A stretch of 55,243 nucleotides of DNA, from NCBI GenBank assembly GCA_030605475.1, contig JAUWIG010000012.1, forward strand, positions 1-55,243, read 5' to 3'. The stretch is from Planctomycetota bacterium (GTDB taxonomy: Bacteria > Planctomycetota > Phycisphaerae > Sedimentisphaerales > Anaerobacaceae). The translations under genes and the position numbers were made by a program. Below the pieces are notes generated by a model. The model did no database searches. It saw nothing but the letters and a program-made list of their open reading frames with translations, and was not told where the DNA came from. Shown piece after piece: positions 7,164 through 16,177 of the stretch; within the stretch, counting starts at the first letter, position 1, and each line of letters opens with the position of its first letter.

Positions 7164-8861
7164 ATGGTCAAAGAGATGATTTTCGGGACGGTAGGGGGGT
7201 TGGGCCTGTTTTTGTTTGGTATGGGTCTGCTGTCAGACGGTCTTAAGAAGGTCGCGGGACAAAAAGTTCGCAAGCTGCTTTCGGCGCTTACGAAACGGCG
7301 AATAATCGCTGTCTTAGTTGGGGCATTGACCACCTGCCTGATACAATCCAGCTCAGCAACAACCGTTATGATAGTTGGCTTTGTTAATGCTGGTCTATTG
7401 ACTCTAAAGCAGGCGTTGTGCGTTGTCCTTGGTGCCAATATTGGAACGACCTTTACTGCCTGGCTGGTCTCAGGTCTGGGTGTGTTTGAGATTACGATCT
7501 ATTCATTGCCGGCTGTGGGCATAGGAGTTCTGATGCAGATGGTTGGCAAGACGCAGAAGATTCGTAACATCGGGCAGATACTATTGGGTTTTGGTATTCT
7601 GTTTACGGGCTTAGACTTTATGAAAGGCAGCTTTAGCCCGTTGCAGGACAGTGAACGGGTACAGGAAGCTCTGATATGGCTTGGACAAAATCCGCTTCTG
7701 GCGGTTTTGGCCGGGGCTATCGTTACGATGCTGCTGCAGAGCAGCTCGGCTACGATAGCGATGGTACAGATACTTGCGTTTAACGGTGCGTTCGGCAGCG
7801 ATTGGACAGTGGCATTACGAGTTGCAATACCGTTTATCTTAGGTGATAACATTGGTACAACGATTACCGCGGAAATTGCATCAATTCGTACATCGTTAGC
7901 TGCTCGCCGAACAGCCCGTGGCCATACATGGTTTAACGTTATTGGGGTTCTTTATATGCTGCCGCTGGTTTGGTTTGGATTGTTCGGCAACATCGTTGAA
8001 TCGATTACACCATTCGGACTCTCGCAAGGCACAATTATGGTCCACATAGCTGTTGCACACAGCACATTTAACGTACTCAATACTGTTATTTTCCTTCCGC
8101 TTATTCACTGGCTGGAAGCAATAGTAGTCAAAACCGTCCCCGCCAAAGCCAAGGACGCTATCGCCAAGCCGGTCGTTCTGGAAGAACACCTGCTCGAGAC
8201 ACCGGTGATAGCGATGGACCAGGCAAGACGGGCAATCGTGCGTATGGCAAAGACCGCAAGAGAAGCTGTTAATCAGGCCATTGAAGGTCTTGACGAGGAT
8301 GACAGGGGGAAACTGGCATTAACACAAGAGACGGAAGACGCTGTTGATAATTTCCAGTATGAAATCACATCCTATCTTGCTGCGCTTTCAAGAAAAGAGC
8401 TTTCCGCTGAGTTATCCGTTGAACTGCCGGTGCTTTTGCATACGGTTAACGACCTCGAGCGTGTCAGCGACCATGCAGTCAATATTGCTGAAATTGCCGA
8501 GCGGAAAATTGAGCAGAAAATATCCTTCAGCGATTTTGCCCAAACCGAAGCTGCACAGTTGAAAAATGAAGCAAACGAAATGTTCGATTACATTTCAGCA
8601 GCTCTGGAAAATAATGATATTGAGGCAGCCAGGTCGGCACTGAATAATGAGAACAACCTCAATAGAATGCAGATGGATTTTCGCCGCAGCCACGTTCAGC
8701 GGATGACCGACGGTGTTTGCTCACCCCAGTCTGGGCTGATATTTATCGACCTGGTTGACAATATTGAAAAGATAGGCGACCACCTCACCAATATCGCCCA
8801 AGCGGTGATAGGGGGGCTGCGGTGGGATGGTGTCGAGCCGAAAATTTCCACTGGTTCCTAA
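7164..8861 (+). CDS. Na+/phosphate symporter with PhoU-like C-terminal domain
   Basis: The 565-residue membrane protein has the two inverted-repeat signatures of the Na/Pi-cotransporter (PF02690) family, QSSSATT at 61-67 and QSSSATI from residue 192. Each is followed by a Gly-rich GANIGTT or GDNIGTT segment. About eight hydrophobic helices span residues 5-320. The remaining 220 residues are a charged helical PhoU-like domain containing LPVLLHTVNDLERVSDHAVN and a matching DLVDNIEKIGDHLTNI. The protein should import inorganic phosphate, or export it when in excess, driven by sodium. The start ATG at 7164 follows CAGGAACC. The gene ends 43 nt before the long NfeD gene. No pst or pho operon genes are nearby, so regulation is unclear. 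Confidence 0.92.
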   Translation: MVKEMIFGTVGGLGLFLFGMGLLSDGLKKVAGQKVRKLLSALTKRRIIAVLVGALTTCLIQSSSATTVMIVGFVNAGLLTLKQALCVVLGANIGTTFTAWLVSGLGVFEITIYSLPAVGIGVLMQMVGKTQKIRNIGQILLGFGILFTGLDFMKGSFSPLQDSERVQEALIWLGQNPLLAVLAGAIVTMLLQSSSATIAMVQILAFNGAFGSDWTVALRVAIPFILGDNIGTTITAEIASIRTSLAARRTARGHTWFNVIGVLYMLPLVWFGLFGNIVESITPFGLSQGTIMVHIAVAHSTFNVLNTVIFLPLIHWLEAIVVKTVPAKAKDAIAKPVVLEEHLLETPVIAMDQARRAIVRMAKTAREAVNQAIEGLDEDDRGKLALTQETEDAVDNFQYEITSYLAALSRKELSAELSVELPVLLHTVNDLERVSDHAVNIAEIAERKIEQKISFSDFAQTEAAQLKNEANEMFDYISAALENNDIEAARSALNNENNLNRMQMDFRRSHVQRMTDGVCSPQSGLIFIDLVDNIEKIGDHLTNIAQAVIGGLRWDGVEPKISTGS

Positions 8862-8865
8862 CCAT

Positions 8866-8886
8866 ATATTGCCAATTTGGCAATAT
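8866..8886 (+). promoter_or_regulatory. Perfect 21-nt inverted repeat before the NfeD gene
   Basis: ATATTGCCAA (8866-8875), T, TTGGCAATAT (8877-8886) is a perfect palindrome with a 1-nt centre. It lies between the symporter stop and the Shine-Dalgarno GAGGT (8888-8892) of the long NfeD gene. It could be a dimeric repressor operator or an RNA hairpin next to the ribosome site. No -35/-10 pair is obvious around it. Confidence 0.5.
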
Positions 8887-8904
8887 AGAGGTACAATTCT
8901 GAGT

Positions 8905-10458
8905 ATGAAGAAATTGCTTTGGAGATTTGGTGTTGTTTTGTTGTGTGGTTTGTTTTTCCAGGTGCTGTCCCTGTCGGCAATAAGCAGTGAGGAGCCAAAC
9001 AATCTGCTCGAGGATTTGCCAAGCGTAAAAGCAGCGGTAATTGTCTGTAAGGGTATGATTGACGATGGGCTGTATAAATCCATCCGCCGAAGGACACAAA
9101 TCGCACTTGATGATGGGGCCGAGTACCTAATCTATGAAATCGGCACATACGGCGGTCTTCTCGAATCAGGTGACGATATATCTAAGTATTTTATACTCGA
9201 CGTAGCCAAAAAGGCCCACACGGTTGCGTACATAACCACCGAAGCGATATCAGCGGGCGCAATGATAAGTGTCTCCTGCCAGGATATAATAATGCTTGAG
9301 AATACCACCATAGGAGATTGTGCCCCAATTATGCTGGGCGGCAAACTCGAAGGTGTTGAGCGGGAGAAAGCTGAAAGTTTTACCCGTGCTACCTTTGACC
9401 GTGCCGCGGAAGCAAACGGCTATCCGGCAACACTGCTCAAGGCTATGGTCAGTATGCAGACAGAAGTTTATCGGGTAAAAAATCTGCAAACCGACAAATA
9501 TGAGTTCTTCGAAGGCGACAGACTACCTAAAGACGCTAACGAATACGATTTGGACAACAAAGAGTTAATCGTAAGAGACGATGAACTGTTGACGCTGACC
9601 GCTTCTAAAGCTTTTGAGTACGGCATAGCAAGGTCCCAGGTTAAGGATTTGGCAGGTGCCCTCGACTTTTTGGCTGAGCGTGACGGCGTAGCCTTTTCCG
9701 GTGAGCCGATGGTACTTAAAACCAACTGGTCGGAAGAGATGGTGCGATGGCTGAACTCCCCGGCGGTAATGGGCGTGCTTATCATGCTTGCCTTATTGGG
9801 TGTTTATATTGAATTTAACACGCCGGGCATCGGTCTGCCTGGCCTGGTAGCGGTTCTATGCTTTGCGGTCATAATCGGCAGTAAATATCTTGTGGGATTA
9901 GCTAACTGGGTGGAAGTAGCGTTGTTTGTTGTAGGTATGCTCTTACTGATGGTTGAGATTTTCGTTCTGCCGGGCTTCGGTATCGCGGGCTTTTTAGGAA
10001 TAACTTTCATATTAGCCGGTTTGTTCGGTATGCTCATTAAAAATCCGCCGGACAAATTACCCTGGCCACAGACGCAATTTGACTGGCAATTATTTGCAAA
10101 TGGAGTGCTGGGGCTGTCGTTCGGATTTGTTGGATTTGTTGTGCTGGCGTGGCTGTTGACGAAATATCTGCCTAAATTGGAGTTTCTTAGCGGGCTGATA
10201 CTTGTGCCGGCCGCGGCAAAGCGGGGGGGTGAAATGGAAGTCAGTATGACCGCTCCATCTGAAAGTAGAGCCGTAAGCGTAAAGGTAGGTGACATCGGCG
10301 AAGTAGTTTCGACGCTGCGGCCCACAGGAAAAGCGAAATTCGGTGGCGCAATAGTGGATGTGGTCGCTGAAGCTGAGTTCCTTGACAAAGAGACTAAAGT
10401 CGAGATAATCGGAATTCACGGCAACAGAGTTGTGGTTAAAGCAGTGAGTAGTTCATAG
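8905..10458 (+). CDS. Long NfeD family protein: ClpP/SppA-type membrane serine protease
   Basis: The 517-residue protein begins with a signal peptide or membrane anchor (MKKLLWRFGVVLLCGLFFQV). A ClpP-crotonase fold domain follows, from about residue 38 to 240, where AISAGAMIS places the predicted nucleophile at S116. Next comes a block of about four transmembrane helices (282-380) and a C-terminal OB-fold NfeD domain (455-517, GDIGEVVSTLRPTGKAKF). NfeD proteins are typical partners of SPFH/flotillin proteins, and FloA is two genes downstream, so a membrane-microdomain or membrane-protein quality-control role is likely. I chose the ATG at 8905 because it has GAGGT upstream and starts the signal peptide; an in-frame upstream start would overlap the symporter gene. 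The last codons overlap a heptamer array. Confidence 0.9.
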   Translation: MKKLLWRFGVVLLCGLFFQVLSLSAISSEEPNNLLEDLPSVKAAVIVCKGMIDDGLYKSIRRRTQIALDDGAEYLIYEIGTYGGLLESGDDISKYFILDVAKKAHTVAYITTEAISAGAMISVSCQDIIMLENTTIGDCAPIMLGGKLEGVEREKAESFTRATFDRAAEANGYPATLLKAMVSMQTEVYRVKNLQTDKYEFFEGDRLPKDANEYDLDNKELIVRDDELLTLTASKAFEYGIARSQVKDLAGALDFLAERDGVAFSGEPMVLKTNWSEEMVRWLNSPAVMGVLIMLALLGVYIEFNTPGIGLPGLVAVLCFAVIIGSKYLVGLANWVEVALFVVGMLLLMVEIFVLPGFGIAGFLGITFILAGLFGMLIKNPPDKLPWPQTQFDWQLFANGVLGLSFGFVGFVVLAWLLTKYLPKLEFLSGLILVPAAAKRGGEMEVSMTAPSESRAVSVKVGDIGEVVSTLRPTGKAKFGGAIVDVVAEAEFLDKETKVEIIGIHGNRVVVKAVSSS

Positions 10459-10497
10459 TTCGTAGTTTGTTGTAATTGTCGTTCCTGCGCAAGCAGG
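10451..10497. repeat. Heptamer array plus CCTGC-GCAA-GCAGG palindrome
   Basis: GTTCATA, GTTCGTA, GTTTGTT start inside the NfeD coding end (stop 10456-10458). They are followed at 10484-10497 by the dispersed palindrome CCTGCGCAAGCAGG. The array unit is the same GTTCATA/GTTCGTA seen again at 12060-12087. Confidence 0.7.
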
Positions 10498-10528
10498 GAC
10501 CTATTGCACAACTGTATGGGATAAACTG

Positions 10529-11023
10529 ATGGACTGGTGGCTTGTTTTTGCTGTTTTTTTGTATTTTGTTTCAGCGGCTTTGCTGATAGCTGAAGTGTTT
10601 GTACCGAGCGGCGGGCTGATAAGTGTTTGTTCGCTGGCCTGTCTGATTGGCGGTGTGGCGATATTTTTCCGTCATAGCCCCACAGCCGGCTGGGCAGGGA
10701 TAGTCATTGCCATTATAATGATACCGTCGGTCGTGATAATCGCTTACAAAATATTTCCGAAAACCAAATTCGGTAAAATCGTTACGCTCACACCGTCGGA
10801 ACGTAAGGCGGGCGATGCCATACCAGATACATCGGAACTAAAAGAGATGCTCGGTGCCGTTGGTGTTGTCCTTACGCCACTGCGGCCGGTGGGAATGTGC
10901 GATTTTTCCGGACAAAGAGTTGAATGTGTCGCAGAAAGCGGTTATGTTGATAAAGGTAAAAAGGTCAAGGTTATCGACGTGGAAAGCACACAGCTAACCG
11001 TTCGTGAAATAGAGACAAGTTAA
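10529..11023 (+). CDS. Short NfeD-like membrane protein
   Basis: This 164-residue protein has two or three hydrophobic helices in residues 5-75. The first contains FVPSGGLISVCSL, comparable to the LP-G-G turn of NfeD membrane domains. A C-terminal OB-fold-like domain follows (about 100-160), with GAVGVVLTPLRPVGMCDF and a closing KVKVIDVESTQLTVRE. It lacks the protease domain, so it matches the short NfeD1a type found beside flotillins. It lies 70 nt after the long NfeD gene and 15 nt before floA, on the same strand. The three products probably form one membrane complex; that is inference from family behaviour and gene order. Confidence 0.88.
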   Translation: MDWWLVFAVFLYFVSAALLIAEVFVPSGGLISVCSLACLIGGVAIFFRHSPTAGWAGIVIAIIMIPSVVIIAYKIFPKTKFGKIVTLTPSERKAGDAIPDTSELKEMLGAVGVVLTPLRPVGMCDFSGQRVECVAESGYVDKGKKVKVIDVESTQLTVREIETS

Positions 11024-11038
11024 TGAAAGGGAACAAAG

Positions 11039-12052
11039 ATGTATAACTTAACAAATATAATCCTGGCGGCAGGCGAGCCTGCAAGAATCGTAGTTGTGGC
11101 GATTGTGGTTATTCTTCTACTTGCAGTAGTGGTGTTCTTTCTGCTGTTCTTAAAGTTTTTCAGGCTGTGGCTGCAGGCGAAGCTGTCCCGAGCCGATGTC
11201 AGATTCTCGGAGCTTATTGGGATGTGGCTGAGAAAGGTCGACACACGAACCATAGTTCTAAGCAAAATAACGGCGATTCAGGCAGGGCTGAGCCTGACCA
11301 CACGGGATTTGGAAAGCCATTATTTAGCAGGGGGGCGCGTACCGAACGTTGTGCGTGCGCTGGTAGCCGCCAACAGGGCAAACATTGATTTGACGCTGAA
11401 AACAGCTACTGCAATCGACCTGGCAGGCCGCGATATCCTCGAGGCGGTCCAGACGAGCGTCAATCCCAAGGTGATAGATTGCCCCGAGCCGCATAAGGGC
11501 AAAGACACTATCGATGCCGTTGCTCAGGATGGTATCCAGCTAAAAGCAAAGGCGCGCGTAACGGTGCGTGCCAATATTGAACGGCTGATAGGCGGCGCAA
11601 CTGAAGAGACAGTTATCGCCCGTGTCGGCGAAGGAATTGTTACAACAATTGGAAGTGCGATAACGTACAAAAGCGTTCTGGAAAATCCGGACGGGATTTC
11701 CAAGTCAGTTTTAGCCAAGGGGCTTGATGCGGGGACGGCTTATGAGATTTTATCTATCGATATTGCTGACGTTGATGTGGGTGAGAATATCGGAGCCAAA
11801 CTTCAGGCCGCCCAGGCCGAAGCGGATATGCGCAGGGCAAAGGCCGAGGCGGAAAAACGCCGGGCAATGGCATTCGCCCGCGAGCAGGAAATGAGGGCGC
11901 TGGTAGTAGAAAACGAATCAAAAGTGCCACTGGCTATGGCCGAGGCCTTCAAAAAAGGTAATCTCGGCATTATGGACTACTATCGAATGAAGAACATAAG
12001 CGCCGATACCTCGATGAGAGAATCAATCGCAAAGCCTGAAAAGAAAGAGTAG
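11039..12052 (+). CDS. floA: Flotillin-like protein FloA (SPFH domain)
   Basis: The 337-residue protein is close to the usual FloA length of about 330. A hydrophobic hairpin at residues 18-42 anchors it to the membrane. It is followed by the conserved block [18 protein letters not shown], then [12 protein letters not shown] and [20 protein letters not shown]. The SPFH core contains [19 protein letters not shown] coiled-coil tail follows, with repeated Ala/Glu ([20 protein letters not shown]). FloA proteins assemble membrane microdomains. AAAGGGAA precedes the ATG at a good distance. The two upstream NfeD genes are the expected companions. Its N-terminus ([14 protein letters not shown]) resembles that of the next gene product (MNYFLAQIILAARN). 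Confidence 0.95.
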   Translation: MYNLTNIILAAGEPARIVVVAIVVILLLAVVVFFLLFLKFFRLWLQAKLSRADVRFSELIGMWLRKVDTRTIVLSKITAIQAGLSLTTRDLESHYLAGGRVPNVVRALVAANRANIDLTLKTATAIDLAGRDILEAVQTSVNPKVIDCPEPHKGKDTIDAVAQDGIQLKAKARVTVRANIERLIGGATEETVIARVGEGIVTTIGSAITYKSVLENPDGISKSVLAKGLDAGTAYEILSIDIADVDVGENIGAKLQAAQAEADMRRAKAEAEKRRAMAFAREQEMRALVVENESKVPLAMAEAFKKGNLGIMDYYRMKNISADTSMRESIAKPEKKE

Positions 12053-12057
12053 TAACG

Positions 12058-12129
12058 AAGTTCATAGTTCGTAGTTGGTAGTTCATAGACTACGAACTAA
12101 AAACTATGAACTAAAAACTATGAACTATT
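12058..12129. repeat. Heptamer array folded into an inverted repeat, contains a start codon
   Basis: The left half has GTTCATA, GTTCGTA, GTTGGTA, GTTCATA (12060-12087). The right half has GACTACG, AACTAAA, AACTATG, AACTAAA, AACTATG, AACTATT (12088-12129), which is largely the reverse complement. The whole could form a long imperfect hairpin. The ATG at 12120 of the next gene is inside the right arm. Confidence 0.8.
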
Positions 12130-12677
12130 TTTTAGCACAAATAATTCTGGCAGCTCGAAACAGAGACCTCGATGACTGGACAAATATACTGTTCATTGTG
12201 GTTGTGGGTCTTTTCTGGCTGGTTGGCGGCATTCTCAAGGCAAAAACAAGTAAGACCAAAGCTGAGGAGGAGGAGGAGAAGGAGCAATTGCCTCGTAAGC
12301 CGGCACGTAAACCGTCCGAGCATCCAAGTCGTGTACAGAGACAATACCCTCAGCAGCCTGGTCGTCCTTCGGGGCCGGCGCCTCGCAGAGAGTACCAACC
12401 ACAAGTCCGACAGCCGCCCAGAAAGATTGTGCGTCCTCAGCCCGCTGCACAGAAATTCGCTGCTGAAACCAAAGAGGCCGTTCAGTTTCCCACGCTGGAG
12501 ATAGAGTTCAAAAAACCTAAGATTGGTATTCCAGCGGAAATACCCCGGGCCAAGTATCTATCCGAAATTTTGTTAGACTACGACGACCCTGATAAGCTAA
12601 GAAAGGCGATACTTCATTACGAAATCTTGGGCAAACCCTTATCACTGCGTGAGCCAGCAGGCAAAATACCTTATTGA
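12120..12677 (+). CDS. Hypothetical membrane-anchored Pro/Arg-rich protein downstream of floA
   Basis: The 185-residue protein has an N-terminal hydrophobic helix (about 21-40, NILFIVVVGLFWLVGGIL). A short Lys/Glu cluster and a disordered Pro/Gln/Arg-rich segment (about 55-115) follow. The more ordered C-terminus includes LEIEFKKPKIGIPAEIPR and YLSEILLDYDDPDKLRKAIL. I do not recognise a family. I chose the ATG at 12120; an upstream in-frame start at 12075 would add 15 residues encoded only by the heptamer array. The start lies within a predicted hairpin, which may limit translation. Its position after nfeD-nfeD-floA and its similar N-terminus suggest an accessory of that membrane cluster. Confidence 0.65.
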   Translation: MNYFLAQIILAARNRDLDDWTNILFIVVVGLFWLVGGILKAKTSKTKAEEEEEKEQLPRKPARKPSEHPSRVQRQYPQQPGRPSGPAPRREYQPQVRQPPRKIVRPQPAAQKFAAETKEAVQFPTLEIEFKKPKIGIPAEIPRAKYLSEILLDYDDPDKLRKAILHYEILGKPLSLREPAGKIPY

Positions 12678-12886
12678 TTTGAATCGAAGAGTATCGCAAA
12701 AAATCGCGAAAAATCAGCACCTGAAAGAACAGGCCCCAAACAACGTCCCATAATATATGTTATGTTTCATTCAGGCTTGGGTTTGAGCTAATCCGTATAT
12801 TTGCGCGTTTTTTGGAATTCACCTTGTGAAAACAGATGGCTCGCATTCACCCGGTATATAGACGTAAAACATATACCACTCAATCT

Positions 12887-14485
12887 CTAACGTGGGTTTA
12901 TCGCCTGGCTGGCCGTGTCTGAAAGATTGTCCCACATAGTAGAGGCCCTGTCTAACAGCCCTAAATTTTGAAGAACTATTGAGATGTTAACCGTGGCATC
13001 TGCGGATGCGAAATTGTTTTCCATATAATGCTCAAGGTTAATGAGCGATGACGCAAACTTGAGCCTGTCGCAATAAAGCAAGGCTACTTTATAGTGTAAC
13101 TCGAGCGTATCCTTATCCAGGCGTTCAGGCCCGGTGAGCTGCTCCAGCGCCAGCTCTTTCTGGTCAGTTTCAAACAGACACACGGTCAGTTTGCTCCTGG
13201 CTCTGGTGTGGGTAGGATTTATTTCCAATGCTCTTTGAAATACCTTGATGGCCTCATTCATTTTTCCGACATTCATCATCAAGACGCCGAGTCTATAGTA
13301 TAAATCCGGGTTTTGTGTCCGAAGAGCGATTTGTTGCTGATGTGCGTCAATTACGGCCTCGATTAGGTTGGTTGAGTTGTCCCCATTATAAGACGGTAGA
13401 TTTTGCCCAAGGCCTGTCCTGAATTGCAAGATGGCTGTCTGGGCAAATAATAATGAGCTGTTTGGCTGAATCGCCGCTGCCAGCGATAATATCGCTAAGG
13501 CATCCCGGAGGTTTCCTGCTGATTTATGGGCGGTTGCAAGTCCAATATAGGCATCAACTATTTTGTCATTTATCTCGACCGCTCTATTGAATTGTTGCGC
13601 AGCGGGCTGTTCGGCGTGCATCTGCAGATATTGTGTTCCAAGCTTTATAGTTGCCTCGAGGAAATCCGGGCAGATAGAAATTGCTTGCTCATATTGCGAA
13701 ACAGCCTCACCGGTGGCACCCAGCATACTAAGGACATCGGCCCGCCTGAGAATCAGGTCCGCCCTATCGTACTGCTCCTGTAATAAATCCTCAAGCTGCT
13801 CCATCGCTTCTTGAAGCCGGCCATCGGCGATGAGCTGTTCTATATTATCGTCTTCAGTGTGAAAATTGTCCGGATGTATCAGAATTGCAATGTTAAATGT
13901 TTCGATGGCCTTGTCGTATTTTTGGCTTGCGATATACAAATGCCCAAGCGTCACGAGTGTTGATATGTCATCGGGATATTCATCCTTCAACATCTCATAT
14001 TCCTGTATGGTTTTTTCCAGCTGGTTATTTTTAAAATAAATAGCAGCCAGTCGCAGTCTGGGGAGCTGCAAATAGTTTTTAAACTTCAGACAATCCTGGT
14101 AAAACTCCACGGCTTTGGCCTCTTTGCCGAGTCGTTCATAGCAATTTCCGAGGGCATAAAGAGCCATTGTATTATTCGGCTGCCGCAGATAGACAGAGTT
14201 TAATTCTTCGATGGCACTATGTATTTGGTTATTATGGAGGCATATTGCCGCCGACGCTAATCGCCCGTATGTGGAGGAAGGATTTTCGAAGAGATACAGT
14301 CTTAGCTGCTCGGCGGCGGAGTCGGTGTTCATATCGCCCATCAGCTTAATGATTTTATTTAGCTGTTGAGACTGCGCAGATTCTCCGTCGTATTCAGAAG
14401 GTTTGACCGCATTCAACCAATGCCATATCAAATCGGCAGTATCGACTGTCATCGCCCTGCCGAGAATTTCCAGTAATCTACTCAT
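12887..14485 (-). CDS. TPR repeat protein, cytoplasmic
   Basis: The 532-residue protein has no signal peptide or membrane helix. It is built mostly of tetratricopeptide repeats from about residue 55 to 520. Recognisable units include YGRLASAAICLHNNQIHSA, ALYALGNCYERLGKEAKAV, PDLYYRLGVLMMNVGKMNEAIK and YEQAISICPDFLEATIK. TPR arrays bind partner proteins; nothing in the sequence reveals the partner. The gene converges with the floA cluster and is transcribed away from the fatty-acid operon. A heptamer array lies 17 nt upstream of the start. Confidence 0.85.
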   Translation of the reverse strand: MSRLLEILGRAMTVDTADLIWHWLNAVKPSEYDGESAQSQQLNKIIKLMGDMNTDSAAEQLRLYLFENPSSTYGRLASAAICLHNNQIHSAIEELNSVYLRQPNNTMALYALGNCYERLGKEAKAVEFYQDCLKFKNYLQLPRLRLAAIYFKNNQLEKTIQEYEMLKDEYPDDISTLVTLGHLYIASQKYDKAIETFNIAILIHPDNFHTEDDNIEQLIADGRLQEAMEQLEDLLQEQYDRADLILRRADVLSMLGATGEAVSQYEQAISICPDFLEATIKLGTQYLQMHAEQPAAQQFNRAVEINDKIVDAYIGLATAHKSAGNLRDALAILSLAAAIQPNSSLLFAQTAILQFRTGLGQNLPSYNGDNSTNLIEAVIDAHQQQIALRTQNPDLYYRLGVLMMNVGKMNEAIKVFQRALEINPTHTRARSKLTVCLFETDQKELALEQLTGPERLDKDTLELHYKVALLYCDRLKFASSLINLEHYMENNFASADATVNISIVLQNLGLLDRASTMWDNLSDTASQAINPR

Positions 14486-14501
14486 ACACCCCTCGCCCTG
14501 C

Positions 14502-14557
14502 GATTTACGATTCTCGATTTACAATTGGATTTCAGAAATCGACAATTGGAAATTATC
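14502..14557 (-). repeat. Heptamer array, eight units, upstream of the TPR gene
   Basis: On the plus strand the units read GATTTAC, GATTCTC, GATTTAC, AATTGGA, TTTCAGA, AATCGAC, AATTGGA, AATTATC. The array begins 17 nt upstream of the TPR gene's start codon. Confidence 0.8.
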
Positions 14558-14941
14558 ACTCGCTATCGGCTAAGCGTTGCTAAAAAGGTATCGACAATAT
14601 GCGCAGGCCGGTTAATCGCAGTTTTGGCAATTAGTTGACTGGATATTTATTTTGCGCGGTGCGTGTGGCGATTGTGTGTGATGTAGGGGTTGTTGTGATT
14701 TTAGAAGCCGGTTATCGGGTTTTGCGGTATTTTGAGGGTTGTTCGGTTATAGCCCCCCTGCCCTGCTTTAAACAAAACCAGGCTTGAAAAGCCCTAAAGG
14801 CCGCAAATTCAAACCGTTCTGCCAGCTATTGCATTTTGTTAAATTTCACTTGACAAAAAGCCGGTGGTTGGCTATTAAGGCTGGTTTACAACCAATTTGG
14901 ACGGCTTATAAGCGCATAAGCCGACAGTGGAGTAATTGATA
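14558..14941. other. Divergent spacer with the fatty-acid operon promoter
   Basis: The region between the TPR gene and rpmF holds a T/G-rich stretch without long frames and a strong promoter at 14850-14878. No small RNA fold or gene is evident to me in the rest. Confidence 0.5.
14850..14878 (+). promoter_or_regulatory. Sigma-70 promoter of rpmF-plsX-fab operon
   Basis: A consensus TTGACA (14850-14855), 17-nt spacer and TATTAA (14873-14878) lie 64 nt upstream of the rpmF start codon. This is one of the best promoter matches in the window. Confidence 0.75.
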
Positions 14942-15127
14942 ATGCTACCAGCAAAAAAGACCAGTAAAAGCAGGACACGTACTCGTCGCAGCCATCATCG
15001 GCTAAAGAGTGTAAACTATTCTGTCTGTCCGAAATGTGACCATGCCAAGCTGCCGCACGCGGCGTGTCCGAATTGCGGCTATGTCAACCCGAAAATAACG
15101 CTGAAACTCGGCAAGGAGAGCAGCTAA
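14942..15127 (+). CDS. rpmF: 50S ribosomal protein L32 (bL32)
   Basis: The 61-residue basic protein starts MLPAKKTSKSRTRTRRSHH, the typical L32 N-terminus. It keeps a four-cysteine zinc ribbon (CPKC and CPNC). It is a structural protein of the large ribosomal subunit. GGAG (14929-14932) places the start at the ATG at 14942. An in-frame TTG two codons upstream is less likely. plsX follows after 3 nt, the widespread rpmF-plsX pairing that couples ribosome and membrane-lipid synthesis. Confidence 0.96.
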   Translation: MLPAKKTSKSRTRTRRSHHRLKSVNYSVCPKCDHAKLPHAACPNCGYVNPKITLKLGKESS

Positions 15128-15130
15128 GAA

Positions 15131-16168
15131 ATGCGAATCGCAATCGATGTAATGGGAGGTGATAATGCACCGGATGCAGTTATATCAGGGGCATTGGAAT
15201 CGATTGAGCTGCTCGACGAGGATGATGAGCTGATACTTGTCGGTCCCAAGGGTAGGATAGAGCCGCAACTGCCCTCATTGAAGTCTCGTGAAGGCGCTAT
15301 CAGCGTGGTTGACGCTCCTGAAGTTATTGATATGGATGAGGCACCCATAGAGAGCGTGCGAAGAAAACGCAGGAGCTCGATTGCAGTTATGGCCAAGATG
15401 GCTAAGAAGGACCAAGTTGACGCGGTGATTTCGGCGGGTAATACCGGCGCCTGTGTTGCGGCTTTCCAAATGAGGATGAGGAATCTGCCCGGCGTTAATC
15501 GTCCTGGAATAGCGGTGGTATTTCCCACCTTTGAGGGGCCTGTAACGATATGCGACGTGGGGGCGAACATCGCCTGCAAGCCGATAAATCTTTATCAATA
15601 CGCGGTGATGGCCAGTATGCATTCAAAACATCTACTCGGAATCAAAAACCCAAGAGTCGGACTTATGAGTATTGGCCAGGAAGATGCAAAGGGCAATGAG
15701 ATCGTTAAGGAAGCGCGTGAACTGATGAAATCCGATTCCAATATGAATTTTGTCGGCAATATTGAGGGCAGGGACATTTTCGAAGGTGTTTGTGATGTTG
15801 CAGTTTGTGACGGTTTCGTCGGCAATGTAATCCTGAAACTGACCGAAGGTCTTGTTGACGGTCTGTTCAAGGCGATAAAACATGAGCTTATGGCAGAAAA
15901 GCTGCGGCTGGCTATGAAGTTTAAGCCTGTGATGAAAAGGATTTATGGGAAGTATGACTATAATGAATATGGCGGGGCGCCCTTACTGGGCGTTAACGGG
16001 ACAGCGTTAATATGTCATGGTGCAAGCCATAGCAGGACGTTTAAGAACGCCATTTTGACCTCTAAAAGATACTACACGAGAAAAATAAACGACAAGATTA
16101 TTGAATATCTGTCAGGGACCCCAATTTATAGTATGTCGCAAGATAGGAATGCTCAGAGACCTGTGTAA
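15131..16168 (+). CDS. plsX: Phosphate acyltransferase PlsX
   Basis: The 345-residue protein starts MRIAIDVMGGDNAPDAVI, the PlsX signature. It contains VISAGNTGACVA, the block VFPTFEGPVTICDVGANI and CDGFVGNVILKLTEG. The enzyme converts acyl-ACP to acyl-phosphate, the donor for the first acylation of glycerol-3-phosphate in phospholipid synthesis. Length is normal for the family. It lies 3 nt after rpmF and heads the fatty-acid genes. AAGGA at its stop codon region could serve the following small frame. Confidence 0.96.
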   Translation: MRIAIDVMGGDNAPDAVISGALESIELLDEDDELILVGPKGRIEPQLPSLKSREGAISVVDAPEVIDMDEAPIESVRRKRRSSIAVMAKMAKKDQVDAVISAGNTGACVAAFQMRMRNLPGVNRPGIAVVFPTFEGPVTICDVGANIACKPINLYQYAVMASMHSKHLLGIKNPRVGLMSIGQEDAKGNEIVKEARELMKSDSNMNFVGNIEGRDIFEGVCDVAVCDGFVGNVILKLTEGLVDGLFKAIKHELMAEKLRLAMKFKPVMKRIYGKYDYNEYGGAPLLGVNGTALICHGASHSRTFKNAILTSKRYYTRKINDKIIEYLSGTPIYSMSQDRNAQRPV

Positions 16169-16177
16169 GGACAACTA

